Shown: in pieces, positions 1-10,000 of the stretch
Position numbering within the stretch: position 1 is the stretch's first letter
How the letters are laid out: each line of letters opens with the position of its first letter
Origin: an uncultured Muribaculaceae bacterium
GTDB lineage: Bacteria; Bacteroidota; Bacteroidia; Bacteroidales; Muribaculaceae
Length of the DNA stretch: 64,000 bases
Direction of reading: 5' to 3'
NCBI GenBank assembly: GCA_910578075.1
Contig: CAJTPK010000007.1
Coordinates: forward strand, 62,001-126,000
Position numbers and translations under genes: made by a program
Notes under the pieces: generated by a model
Database searches by the model: none
What the model was told of the DNA's origin: nothing
Seen by the model: only the letters and a program-made list of their open reading frames with translations

Positions 1-52
1 AACCACCCTCGAACGACAGTATGAACGGTGCCAATATCTCTATCTTCGCCAT
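1..52 (-). CDS. Probable GH108-type muramidase, N-terminal fragment cut by the window edge
   Basis: An ATG at 52 reading leftwards gives 17 codons with no stop before the edge: MAKIEILAPFILSFEGG. Glycosyl hydrolase 108 / TtsA-like N-acetylmuramidases typically start this way, with a short lead into an EGG motif whose glutamate is the catalytic residue (family knowledge). Such enzymes cleave peptidoglycan and are common in Bacteroidota prophages and secretion-linked lysis cassettes. It follows the coiled-coil gene at 65-553 on the same strand after 12 bp, so the two are probably co-transcribed. Only 17 residues are visible, so the family call rests on the EGG context. Confidence 0.5.
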   Translation of the reverse strand, partial: MAKIEILAPFILSFEGG

Positions 53-64
53 ATCATTTAAAAT

Positions 65-553
65 TTACTTCGGTTCCTTGAACTTCTGCCCTTTCAGCCG
101 ATCCCTCGGAGGGATGCCGTTCGGGCAGTCATCCCTGCGGCAATGCCACATCTTGTAATACTCCTTCTGCCTGCGCTCCTCGTCGCGCTCCTCGGTAAGG
201 GACGTGATGCGCCCGTTCGCCTCATTGAGCATGTCCTGCACTCGGTTCACCTCCTGTTCCGAATCCCACACCTTCTGCGTCAGGTTCCGGATCTGCTCGG
301 TCTTCGAATCCAGCGCATGGTTCTGCTGCGAGATGCGCTCTATGTAGTGAGCCTCCGACTTGTTGAGTGTCTCGATGGATGAGTGCAGATCCTTGATCCG
401 CGCCTCGTAGTTCTCGATCATGAGCTTCTGAGCCTCAGCCACACGAGCGTCAGCGTCCGCCTTGGTCTTGCGCCTGCCGCTCTTGGTGAACATCCCGATA
501 CCCAACCCGCCCGCGATGCCGCCAAGCGTCTGTAATAAGCTTATCCATTCCAT
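65..553 (-). CDS. Coiled-coil protein with N-terminal membrane segment, phage-like
   Basis: About 162 residues starting at MEWISLLQTLGG; an upstream GTG-type extension is possible but the ATG at 553 precedes the hydrophobic segment directly. Residues 1-25 form one Gly-rich membrane-spanning stretch, then a basic patch (KSGRRKTK). Residues 30-135 are a heptad-like, Glu/Gln/Arg-rich coiled coil. The tail has two cysteines (MWHCRRDDC) followed by PNGIPPRD. I do not recognise a named family. Small membrane-plus-coiled-coil proteins with a Cys pair before IPPR-like tails occur beside muramidase genes in Bacteroidota prophages, and here the next gene downstream is a GH108-like muramidase. A role as holin/spanin-like lysis partner is a guess. 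Confidence 0.6.
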   Translation of the reverse strand: MEWISLLQTLGGIAGGLGIGMFTKSGRRKTKADADARVAEAQKLMIENYEARIKDLHSSIETLNKSEAHYIERISQQNHALDSKTEQIRNLTQKVWDSEQEVNRVQDMLNEANGRITSLTEERDEERRQKEYYKMWHCRRDDCPNGIPPRDRLKGQKFKEPK

Positions 554-673
554 AATGCTTCCAAAATTAACGCATCTCAACCTGACCGGATGCTTATCGC
601 TTGAATACCTCCTGTATATACCTTTTTTGATTATTTATCACTATAAAATTATGGGTATATAGGTAATTTTATG

Positions 674-681
674 TAATTTTG
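674..681 (+). promoter_or_regulatory. Putative -7 box (TAATTTTG) for the aminopeptidase P operon
   Basis: TAATTTTG matches the Bacteroidota -7 consensus TAnnTTTG and lies 42 bp before the ATG at 724. No clear TTTG -33 box lies 19-21 bp upstream, so this is a half-match in AT-rich DNA. Confidence 0.35.
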
Positions 682-723
682 CTTATAAACAGTATCTGGA
701 CTGTTGATTAAACTTTGATACCC

Positions 724-2097
724 ATGTTTGAAAAAGAAATTTATATAAAAAGGCGCGAGGCGCTGAAACAAAAAGTAGGATCCGGTCTGATTCTGCTGTT
801 TGGTAATGACGAGTGCGGTGTAAACTACGAAGACAATACATACCCATTCCGACAGGATTCTTCTTTCCTCTATTTCTTCGGACAACCGTATGCCGGTCTA
901 AATGCCATAATCGACATTGACAATGACAAGGAGATTATATTTGGCGATGAGCTAACAATCGACCATATCGTGTGGATGGGAAATCAACCCACAATCCATG
1001 AAAAGGCAGCTCTCGCCGGAGTGTCGGACACTCGCCCTTCGTCTGAGCTGAAGAAATATCTCGACCGCGCTAAAACCGCAGGACAGACAATACATTATCT
1101 TCCGCCCTATCGCGATACACACCGCCTCAGACTTTTCGAACTTTTAGGTATAATGCCTGGCAATGATACACCTTCTGTAGATTTGATAAAGGCGATTGTT
1201 GACCTGCGAAACCATAAGCAACCCGAAGAAATCGAGGAAATCGAGAAAGCATGTCGCGTTACCGCCGATATGCATATCGAGGCAACGAAGGTTGTACGTC
1301 CCGGAATGCATGAATATGAGGTATCCGCTGCTCTGGAGGCTGTGGCGCAGGCAAACGGTTGCGCATTGTCATTCCCGACCATAGCTACCGTTCACGGCGA
1401 GACGCTTCACAACCATTACCATGGCAACATTATCAAAGAGGGCGACATGCTGCTTGTCGATGCAGGAGCCGAGACTGCCGAAGGGTATGCCGGAGATATG
1501 TCATCCACAATCTGCGCAGGACGCAAATTTACCGAACGCCAGAAACTCATATACGATATTCAGGTCGCATCCCATCTGGCAGCCGTGGCAGATCTGCGTC
1601 CCGGAAAGCCATTCCTCGAGGTGTATGAACACGCAGCTGAAGTTATATGCGACGGACTGCGCGGACTCGGAATAATGAAAGGTGATCCCAAAGAGGCTGT
1701 CAGGGCCGGAGCTCATGCCATGTTCTTCCCTTGCGGATTAGGACACATGATGGGGCTTGATGTTCATGATATGGAAAATCTGGGAGAAGTATGGGTTGGA
1801 TATGGCGGCAAACCGAAAAGCACACAGTTTGGCCGCAAATCACTTCGTCTGGCACGTCCGCTTGAAGAGGGATTTGTACTCACCATCGAACCCGGTGTCT
1901 ATTTTATCCCAGAGCTAATTGACTATTGGGGCGCAGAGAAGCGTTTCGCTGATTTCATAAATTACGATGAGCTGCAGAAATGGCGTGATTTCGGAGGAAT
2001 CCGCAATGAGGAAGATTACCTAATCACCGCAGATGGAGCACGTCGTCTTGGCAAGAAAATACCCTTGACAACCGAAGAAGTAGAAGCACTGAGATGA
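724..2097 (+). CDS. Xaa-Pro aminopeptidase (aminopeptidase P, peptidase family M24)
   Basis: Cytoplasmic metallo-aminopeptidase that removes N-terminal residues before proline. The ATG at 724 (MFEKEIYIKRRE) is preferred to the TTG at 715. The N-terminal half is the creatinase-like domain (about residues 1-170). The C-terminal pita-bread domain carries the five metal ligands: D246 in VDAGAE, D258 in GYAGDMSS, H341 in GLGHMMGLDVHD, E389 in TIEPGVYF and E429 in GGIRNEED. The length, 457 residues, fits the bacterial PepP-like group. The stop overlaps the next start (ATGA), so it leads a three-gene operon with an EamA transporter and a GH25 lysozyme. It may act on peptides or be plain housekeeping; the context does not decide. 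Confidence 0.93.
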   Translation: MFEKEIYIKRREALKQKVGSGLILLFGNDECGVNYEDNTYPFRQDSSFLYFFGQPYAGLNAIIDIDNDKEIIFGDELTIDHIVWMGNQPTIHEKAALAGVSDTRPSSELKKYLDRAKTAGQTIHYLPPYRDTHRLRLFELLGIMPGNDTPSVDLIKAIVDLRNHKQPEEIEEIEKACRVTADMHIEATKVVRPGMHEYEVSAALEAVAQANGCALSFPTIATVHGETLHNHYHGNIIKEGDMLLVDAGAETAEGYAGDMSSTICAGRKFTERQKLIYDIQVASHLAAVADLRPGKPFLEVYEHAAEVICDGLRGLGIMKGDPKEAVRAGAHAMFFPCGLGHMMGLDVHDMENLGEVWVGYGGKPKSTQFGRKSLRLARPLEEGFVLTIEPGVYFIPELIDYWGAEKRFADFINYDELQKWRDFGGIRNEEDYLITADGARRLGKKIPLTTEEVEALR

Positions 2098-2987
2098 CAT
2101 CAAACCGCAAAGCGATAATGTCTGCTGCCGTGGCTGTATTAAGCTGGTCAACGGTAGCAGCTGCATTCAAAACCGCATTGATATATTACTCTCATTACGA
2201 GATGCTGACAGTGGCAGCCCTGACTTCCACCATCATATTTGCCATTGCGGTTACACTGCAACGCAAATGGTGGCAGTTTGCCAATTTGGATAAAAAAGGC
2301 TGGGGAGCCCTTGCGCTCCTCGGTCTCTTCAGCCCCACACTGTATTATCTGGTGCTGTTTTCCGCATACGATATGCTCCCCGCCCAAGTGGCACAGCCAA
2401 TCAACTACTGCTGGCCAATATTTCTGGTCATTCTTCTTGCCGCAGTCATGCATAAGCCTGTCCGGCCAAGACTATACGCAGGTATGGCTATCTCACTCGC
2501 GGGAGTTTGCGTAATATCTCTCAGCGGAGGCATCGACGGAACACTCTCCGTTTCCGGTCTCGCCATGGCATTCCTCAGCGCAGTGCTCTGGGCTGTGTAC
2601 TGGATACTCAACGAAAAACTGAAAGGGGATTTTGATGAAAGCGTAAAACTATTCGGATCATTCCTTTTCGGCACACTTTATCTCCTCATCGGACTGCTTT
2701 GGGTGCCGGCATCTTTCGCCTCCCCCAACGGGGCTTTGTCGAGCATATATGTAGGTGCATTCGAGATGGGCATCCCGTTCCTGTTTTTCAGCATCGCTCT
2801 AAAGAATGCCTCAAATGTGGCTGTGGTCAACCAGATGTGCTACATCGCTCCCTTCCTGTCGCTGTTTTTCATTTCAATGATCGTTGGAGAGACGATAAAG
2901 CCGACATCTTACATAGGGCTGTCACTGATAATTTCAGGAGTCATATTCAACCAATATATCGCCTACCCTACCAAAGCAACTGCATGA
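2094..2987 (+). CDS. EamA/DMT-family transporter
   Basis: A 297-residue integral membrane protein with about ten hydrophobic segments arranged as two EamA repeats (roughly residues 5-140 and 150-290). The N-terminal MSAAVAVLSWSTVAAAFK and the internal GLAMAFLSAVLWAVYWILN are characteristic of the drug/metabolite transporter superfamily. Substrates of this family include amino acids, metabolites and toxic compounds, so none can be assigned. It overlaps the aminopeptidase gene by four bases and the lysozyme gene by four bases, which implies translational coupling. Confidence 0.88.
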   Translation: MTSNRKAIMSAAVAVLSWSTVAAAFKTALIYYSHYEMLTVAALTSTIIFAIAVTLQRKWWQFANLDKKGWGALALLGLFSPTLYYLVLFSAYDMLPAQVAQPINYCWPIFLVILLAAVMHKPVRPRLYAGMAISLAGVCVISLSGGIDGTLSVSGLAMAFLSAVLWAVYWILNEKLKGDFDESVKLFGSFLFGTLYLLIGLLWVPASFASPNGALSSIYVGAFEMGIPFLFFSIALKNASNVAVVNQMCYIAPFLSLFFISMIVGETIKPTSYIGLSLIISGVIFNQYIAYPTKATA

Positions 2988-3715
2988 AAATCCGTATCCC
3001 GCCCGCAAAAGACATATGGACCGCCGCAGGTTTTCTCGCACTTGTGGTGATCCTCGTCTTTTCATGTATGTGGGTATGGGAGCAATACCTCAAGACTCCG
3101 CCATATGTCGATCCCGAGAGATACCCGATAAGGGGAATCGACATATCGGCACATAATGGCGACATCAATTTCCGCGATGTAAGGAGAGACGGAATAGAAT
3201 TCGCTTTTATAAAAGCCTCAGAAGGCACCGACTTCAAAGATAAGAAATTTGCAGACAACTACCTCAAAGCAAGAAAAGCCGGCATAAAGACCGGGGCATA
3301 TCATTTCTTCCGTTTTGACAAAGACGGAGTAGATCAAGCAATAAACTTCCTGAGAGCCACCGGCAACCGCAAGCTTGATCTCGGACTCGCCATAGATATA
3401 GAGCAGCAAGGTAATCCCGAAGGAATTGACAAAGAGCTCATAACCCAACGGCTCACCGCGATGGCAGAATACCTGTTCCTGTTAGGCTACCGCGTCACAT
3501 TCTATACCAATCGCACCGGATATGAAGAATTTCTCATGGACTCATTTCCCGGTTATCCTTTATGGATATGTTCCTTCTCCGAACATCCCATTGACGCCGA
3601 CTGGACCTACTGGCAATACGACCACCACGGCAAAGTGAAAGGGATCCACGGTGACGTGGACCTCGACACGTTCAATGGCTCAAGATCTGACTGGAGAAAA
3701 TATCTTGCACAATGA
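2984..3715 (+). CDS. GH25 lysozyme (N-acetylmuramidase), membrane-anchored
   Basis: The 243-residue protein starts at the ATG overlapping the EamA stop. A hydrophobic segment at about residues 12-32 (AAGFLALVVILVFSCMWVW) is a signal anchor that places the enzyme on the periplasmic side. The GH25 barrel follows, with D53 in GIDISAHNG, the FIKASEG strand, GAYHFFRF, and the catalytic acid pair in AIDIEQQG (E140), ending with a YWQYDHHG strand and a D-x-D near the C-terminus. GH25 enzymes cut the beta-1,4 bond between MurNAc and GlcNAc. Chromosomal single-domain copies like this are common in Bacteroidales and probably remodel the cell's own wall. A stem-loop follows the stop immediately. Confidence 0.93.
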   Translation: MKIRIPPAKDIWTAAGFLALVVILVFSCMWVWEQYLKTPPYVDPERYPIRGIDISAHNGDINFRDVRRDGIEFAFIKASEGTDFKDKKFADNYLKARKAGIKTGAYHFFRFDKDGVDQAINFLRATGNRKLDLGLAIDIEQQGNPEGIDKELITQRLTAMAEYLFLLGYRVTFYTNRTGYEEFLMDSFPGYPLWICSFSEHPIDADWTYWQYDHHGKVKGIHGDVDLDTFNGSRSDWRKYLAQ

Positions 3716-3744
3716 CCAAATCGGAATAAAATTATCCGATTTGG
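3716..3744 (+). terminator. Stem-loop terminator after the lysozyme gene
   Basis: A perfect 10-bp inverted repeat CCAAATCGGA / TCCGATTTGG with a 9-nt loop starts directly after the stop codon. The T tract that follows is interrupted, so termination may be partial. The rest of the gap to 4014 is AT-rich and shows no gene. Confidence 0.6.
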
Positions 3745-3797
3745 TTAACAATAGTTATTTTTATTGCCCAATATAGTAAAATTGATAATTTTTGTAT

Positions 3798-3805
3798 TAA
3801 TTTTG
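3798..3805 (+). promoter_or_regulatory. Putative -7 box (TAATTTTG) for the giant subtilase
   Basis: TAATTTTG fits TAnnTTTG. It would give a leader of about 200 nt before the ATG at 4015. There is no good -33 TTTG at the expected spacing, and similar AT-rich strings occur nearby (AATTTTTG at 3787). Confidence 0.3.
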
Positions 3806-4014
3806 TAAAAATCTATCCGAAAAGTCTTTTCAACATCTGAAAACCGTTTGATTTTATTTTTTTATTTTTTGAGACAAAATAAAATTAAATCTGCTTTTCG
3901 AAGACCACCGGCTACGAAACTGACTCGAACTTTGCATAAATTATCAACAGTTCGTGACAAGAATACAAAACAACAGAACAATCCAATTATTATCAATTTT
4001 AACAACAACAGCTT

Positions 4015-7000
4015 ATGCAGAAATTTCTAACGCGTATGGTGCTCGCTGTCATTTTGGCATGCGGCTGCATCATCACGGAAGCACAAGCATCGGGCAACAC
4101 CCCTTCGAGAGGTGTCATCCGTGTCAAGCTGCAACCCGAAGTGGCACTGAAAGTGGGGTCAGCACCCCGCATGCAGGCTCACGGGGTTGTGACAACAGGA
4201 GTAACTCCGCTTGACCGCGCTGCCCGCGATGTAAAAGCAATCAGCATCAAGCCCATGTTGCCTTACGCTGCAAAATTTGCACGCCAGAGGGCAAAGTATG
4301 GACTCGACCGCTGGTATGTAGTAAGCTTCGACGAATCCGTATCACCGGACGAGGCCCGCAAGATATTTGCGGCAACCGCCGGCGTGGAGAAGTCGGAGAC
4401 TGTAATGCCCATGTCATTGAAAGAGGGCAACGGTAATTTCCGTAAACTCGACCGCAGTAAAGTGGCCAAGGCATCCGCTCAGATGCCTTTCAACGACCCA
4501 TTCCTGCCTAACCAGTGGCATTACCAGAACTTCGGTACCATCCCCTACAGTGTGGAGGGTGCTGACATCAATCTTTTCGAGGCTTGGAAAAGCGTCACGG
4601 GAAGCAAGGATGTCCTCGTAGCCATTATTGACGGCGGTGTGGACTACACACATGAGGACCTCGCACCCAACATGTATGTTAACACCGCAGAGCTCAACGG
4701 CAAAGAGGGTGTTGACGATGACGGCAATGGATATGTAGACGACATCTATGGATGGAACTTCTGCACCAATGAGCCCAAGATCTATCCCCACAGCCATGGA
4801 ACACACGTGGCTGGCACCGTAGCCGCTGTAAACAACAACGGCATTGGCGTTGCCGGAGTGGCCGGTGGTGACGGCTCAAACGGTTCAGGTGTGAAAATGA
4901 TCTCATGCCAGGTTTTCGACACTCGTTCCGGAACCGGCGAGGGTGATTTCGCGGCTGCACTTGTATATGCCGCTGAAAAAGGAGCAACCATAGCACAATG
5001 CTCCTGGGGTTGGCCCACAGCCGGATATTACGAACAGGCCGTACTTGATGCGATCGACTATTTCACAGCCGAGGCAGGATCAAAAAACATGACCGGAGGT
5101 CTCTGCATCTTTGCTGCCGGAAACGAAGGCAAGACAGGTGATTTCTATCCCGCAGCTTACGAGAAAGTGATTGGAGTAACTGCCATGACCTCCGAATTGA
5201 CCCCTGCAAGCTATTCATGTAATGGTCCTTGGGCCGACATTGTAGCTCCCGGCGGTCTTATGGATTACGGTGAGGCACAGGGTGTACTCTCCACTCTTCC
5301 TAACAATGAATATGGATATAACGAGGGAACATCTATGGCAACTCCCCATGTAGCGGGCGTTGCAGCACTCGTACTGTCAAAATACGGCTCGCCGACATTT
5401 GTCAACGAGACCCTTCGCACCCAGCTGCTGACTTCCGTCAATGACTTCTACGGCTACGGAAACAACAGCAGCGTCGCAGGCAACTTCGGAACCGGATATC
5501 TTGATGCCGCCAAAGCTGTCAGAATGGACAATGACGCCACTCCTTCGGCTGTCGGCGACTTCGCACTGCTTGCAGCTCAGGATTACATAACCGTAACCTG
5601 GATCATCCCGGAATCATCCGACAATAATGTCAACAGCCACATAGTATATTATTCTACAGAACCATTCACTGCCGACAGTGACCTCACGAAACTGCAGAGG
5701 ATGGTGGTTGATACCAAATTCCTCAATTCCGGTGATTCCAACACAATCGAAATCGGGAATCTCGCCAACCTGACAACCTATTACGTGGCATTGCAAGCGG
5801 TGAGTCGATGGGGAAAAGCGTCACCGCTATCTCCTGTAAAATCGGTAAGCACCAATGCCGGACCAAAGATGACTGTGGCACAGACTTCAATCTCTTTGGC
5901 CTCAACCGCAGCCGAACCTACCGCCTCCGCATCCATCACAATCGGCAACGAGGCTGAAGGAATATTGAAATGGGAATCAGCGAAACGAACTGTCTCCGCA
6001 GTTTTATCTTCAACAAAGCCCAACCCCGGCAAAACAGGACCGTTCAAAGGAAAAATCGCATCTTCTTCAGTAAAACGCTCCGCAGTGGCAGCCGCCCCCG
6101 AATATGAGGCTGACGAATATCCGCAGGAGATTTTCTATTGCGATCAACTCTGGGCGATGATTGGAGAAACTGACAAAACACTGCCTAACTCAATGGCTCA
6201 GTGGTTTAAAGTTGATCCTACAGAATATCCCGATGGATTCAACCTCACAACATTATGGTTTGAGGCTCCTCAGGAAGGCATATTCGGAGCGAATCCTGTA
6301 ATCGAGATTTATAAGGGAGACTCCGGAATCAACACAGCATCCCTGCTCAAAACAGTAAAATACCAATTCTTCACCTACAACTATAACATCGCGCTTGACG
6401 AACAACTCTACTTCGCTCCGGGCGAATCATTCTGGGTTGTGGCTCACTTCGATGCTGGTCAGGAAGGGTATCCGTTGAGTATGGGACGCACTGATAAAGC
6501 AAATATCGCAGGATACAGCTACATGAGCACTGACAACGGCAAAACATGGGTTCAGCTCTCGGCAGCTCTTAAAGGCAGCAGTTATGAATCTATGGCAGAA
6601 CAATGCACATGGGCTGTGAAAGCACGCTCACTCAACCCTGACTGGAGCAGTTTCCTTGAGCTTGATCCCACATCAGGCACAGTGCTTAACGGTGAGACAC
6701 AGAATATTGATGTTAAGGCTGACGGACGCAAACTTGTCAACGGCACATACAAATTCAATGTCAACCTTTCTTCTAATGAGACTGACTCTAAAGTCAAGGC
6801 CATACCTGCCACGCTCAAGGTGGAAGGAAACAAACCGTCAGTTGTCGTGCCGAAGATTGTTGACTTCGGTAGCCTTCTCGTCGGACAGACAAAAGTATTG
6901 ACCGTAGAGGTTTACAACAAGGGATACGGATCATTCAGAGGTTCACAATGGGGAGCAGGCATATATTCCGACAATATATCCTCTTCATCCAACAACTTCT

Positions 7001-10000
7001 CTGGTCCGGATATGGTGCAGAGCGGCTTCCCGGCTCGCGCAACAACACGCATCCAGCTCACATATTGCCCGACAGAAGCAGGTTCCCACCATGGCTCAGT
7101 TTCCTTCCGCGACATGAATGGCGAGGAGGTTAAAATCCTTGTGCAGGGTGTAGCCACCGAGCCGGCCCGTCTCACAGTTGAGCCGGCAGTGATCGATGCA
7201 GGCAACCTCAAGCTTGGCGAAGATCCCAAAGAAATCGGTTTCACCATAAGCAACGATGGCAAATATCCACTTGAGTTTGTATTCCCTAAATTCTCAGACG
7301 AGGCTGTAGAAGGAGCATCCGGCATACATAAGTTCGGTTATGCAGTTTCCTCTACGCTCGAAGGATTCCAGGAATTCGGATATGAGCCGGCACCCGCATT
7401 GATAAATGCCGTCGACATCACATCCGCATTCAACGATGCCACTTACATTACAGGCCCTGTGTCGCTCGGATTCTCATTCCCTTATTATGGAAAGAATTAT
7501 GAGAAAGTATATCTGACATCATTCGGCGGTGTGATGTTCGCACCCAACGAAGCAACCATGCGCGGTCCACTTACCGAGACCTCCGCGGAGCTCAAGGGAA
7601 CGGGTATCATATGCGCTTACGGACGCCAGTTGCAGATGGGACCGGAGTCTAAAGTTGAATACGCATGGAAAGACGGTAAGTTTGTGATCAATTTCACTAA
7701 CGTGCTCGCCCTTGTGTACGATCAGGATTATGCTCCGATGTCATTCCACATGTCTCTCTCACCGACAGGTGACATCGAAATCTTCTATGATGACTATGAG
7801 AACTACGGTTTCTTCCAGGAAGGAAGCAGCCTCTTCTGCGGCATCAATGATCCTGAAATGCAAGACTGCGTGACAATCACATCCGCAGAGATGGTCGATT
7901 ACTTCGGAATGCGTGAAGACACTCCGGAGAACACCAGATACACCAAGATTGCTTCCGGAACAGCAGTCAGGTTCGAGGCTCCGCAGGCAAGCTTCGTGCG
8001 CTCGCTCACTCCGGCTTACGGTCTTGTCAGCCCGGGTGAAAGCGTAAGTGTCAAGGCTGTGGTTTCCGTTGATCCGGAAATGAACGCCGGCCAGACCTAC
8101 AATAATCTCGCTATCGTAACAAATGATCCGCGTCCGGCTGTGTCTGCAGTCAGGATCAATGCCGAGATCCTTCCTGACGGACTTGATGCCGATGCATCGG
8201 TTGCAAGCACTTCAATTGATTTCGGAAAGGTTTTCCGCACATCAGATAAAACCATAGCTGTGACTGTGAAGAATTCCGGTCATAATCTGCTGACCATCCA
8301 GTCTGCCGATTTCGACAATAAGGATATCACAATATCCTCTGAACTCCCAGTCACTGTTAAACCCGGTTCATCATACGACATCGTGGTGGTTGTGCCAACC
8401 GCTACCGAAGGTGAGGTGAAAGGCAAACTGACAGTGACAACAGATGTGAAGACACTGACAGTTGACATCCTTGGCGAAGTTATCGGATGCCCCGCGGCAG
8501 ACCTTTCATTTGAAGAGATAACCGAAACTATTCCAAGCGGGACACCTCTTTCAAAGACACTTGAGATAAACAACTCCGGAAATGAGCCCCTTGAATATTC
8601 GTTCAAGCCTCTTGACGGTGTCAAGGTCAAAGTACCCGAAGATGGTGAGTCTCAGACATCTTACACATATGGTGCTTCCGTAGACAAAAAGGCTGAATAC
8701 GCATGGGAAGATATCGTTTCTGATGGAAGAGGCGACTTCACCGGCTACAGATATTATACTCAGCATGATTACATCACAGTAGATCTTCCATTCGAATTCC
8801 CATTCTATGGTAAGAAATACAACAAGATGTATGTTTACAACACCGGTTTCGTATCATTCACCGAACGTCGCGATGACAAGATCTGGCCAGAGCCTCCCGC
8901 AGCGTTCCCCAACGAGACCGTGTTCACGAACATCATAGCTCCTTACTGGGGTCTCCACTCCATGAACACCACCAAAACCGCCGGAACATACCATTATGTA
9001 ACCGAGGACCGCGCTGTGGTATCATTCATGGAATATGGAAACTCAATGAATTATGGCGTCTGCTATCAGCTAATCATGGAGAAAGACGGCTCTTTCAAAT
9101 TCCAATACAAGGATTTTGACGAGAACTCTGTCATCATGTCGCCGTTCGGACTTGCCGGCATATCCAACGAAGATGCCACAAACCATATCCGTCTACCGGA
9201 ACGCTTCATAACATTCGGAAATGCTGTGGCATTCACTCCTGTGATCGCCAAGACTCTTGCTCCCGGAGCAAAAGAGAATGTGACTATCGACATAAATACC
9301 GACCGCATGGCTGGCGTTTATGAAAGCGAACTTGTGCTCAGTACCAATGTTCCCGGTAAGGAAAATGTTTCAATACCTGTAAACTTAACGATAACCGGTG
9401 AGGCAAAGCCTGTTATTCCGGAGACCGTTGAGATCGAGAATGTCAAGGGCTTCACCAGCACAGACTATTCTGACCCGCTCGTTCAGATGGGTGCTTGCTA
9501 TGCTGCAAGATTCGAGGTTGCCAACGAGGGTACAGCCGCATTTGAAGTTACAAACGTGACTGCGGATATACCGATGATCGAGGATCCCGACTTCGGATAC
9601 GAATTCCCGGCATTCAATCTCTGGGGAAAACTTCCGGAAGTTGATTGGATTACCGGAGAACCTACCGGCAATTATGCATGGCAGGATCTATCCTGGGGAT
9701 TCGCACCTCAGACAATTGCCCGCACTCCATTCGAGATCGGTGTGATCGTAACGCAGAACGAATACTGGATGACCCCGGGCACATATAATGTTCCGGTTAC
9801 CGTAGAATACACCACTCAAGCCGGAGGCGACCCCGTCACAAAGGTTGTCAACGTCAAGATTGTGGTCACTCCGGCACCGTCAATGACAATGGATAAGGAG
9901 GAGATACGTGTAAGCAACGCTGCCGACAACCATGTTTCAGTTGAGACACTGACTATCGGCAACGAAGGTGAATACAAACTCTCCTACTCTCTGAGTCTTG

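Noticed and set aside
581..723. tRNA or small RNA before the aminopeptidase gene
   Set aside because: No cloverleaf-like pairing or CCA-type end was found; the region is AT-rich promoter DNA. The same check of the other gaps found no tRNA.
2699..2983. In-frame upstream extension of the GH25 lysozyme into the EamA gene
   Set aside because: The extension would overlap the transporter gene by almost 300 bp and bury the signal anchor; the ATGA-coupled start at 2984 places the hydrophobic segment at the N-terminus.
3740..3760. Possible Rex operator half-site (GGTTAACAATAG) and another near 40371 (TTGTTAATTATC)
   Set aside because: Only one half of the TTGTTAA-n4-TTAACAA dyad is present in each place, which is expected by chance in AT-rich DNA.
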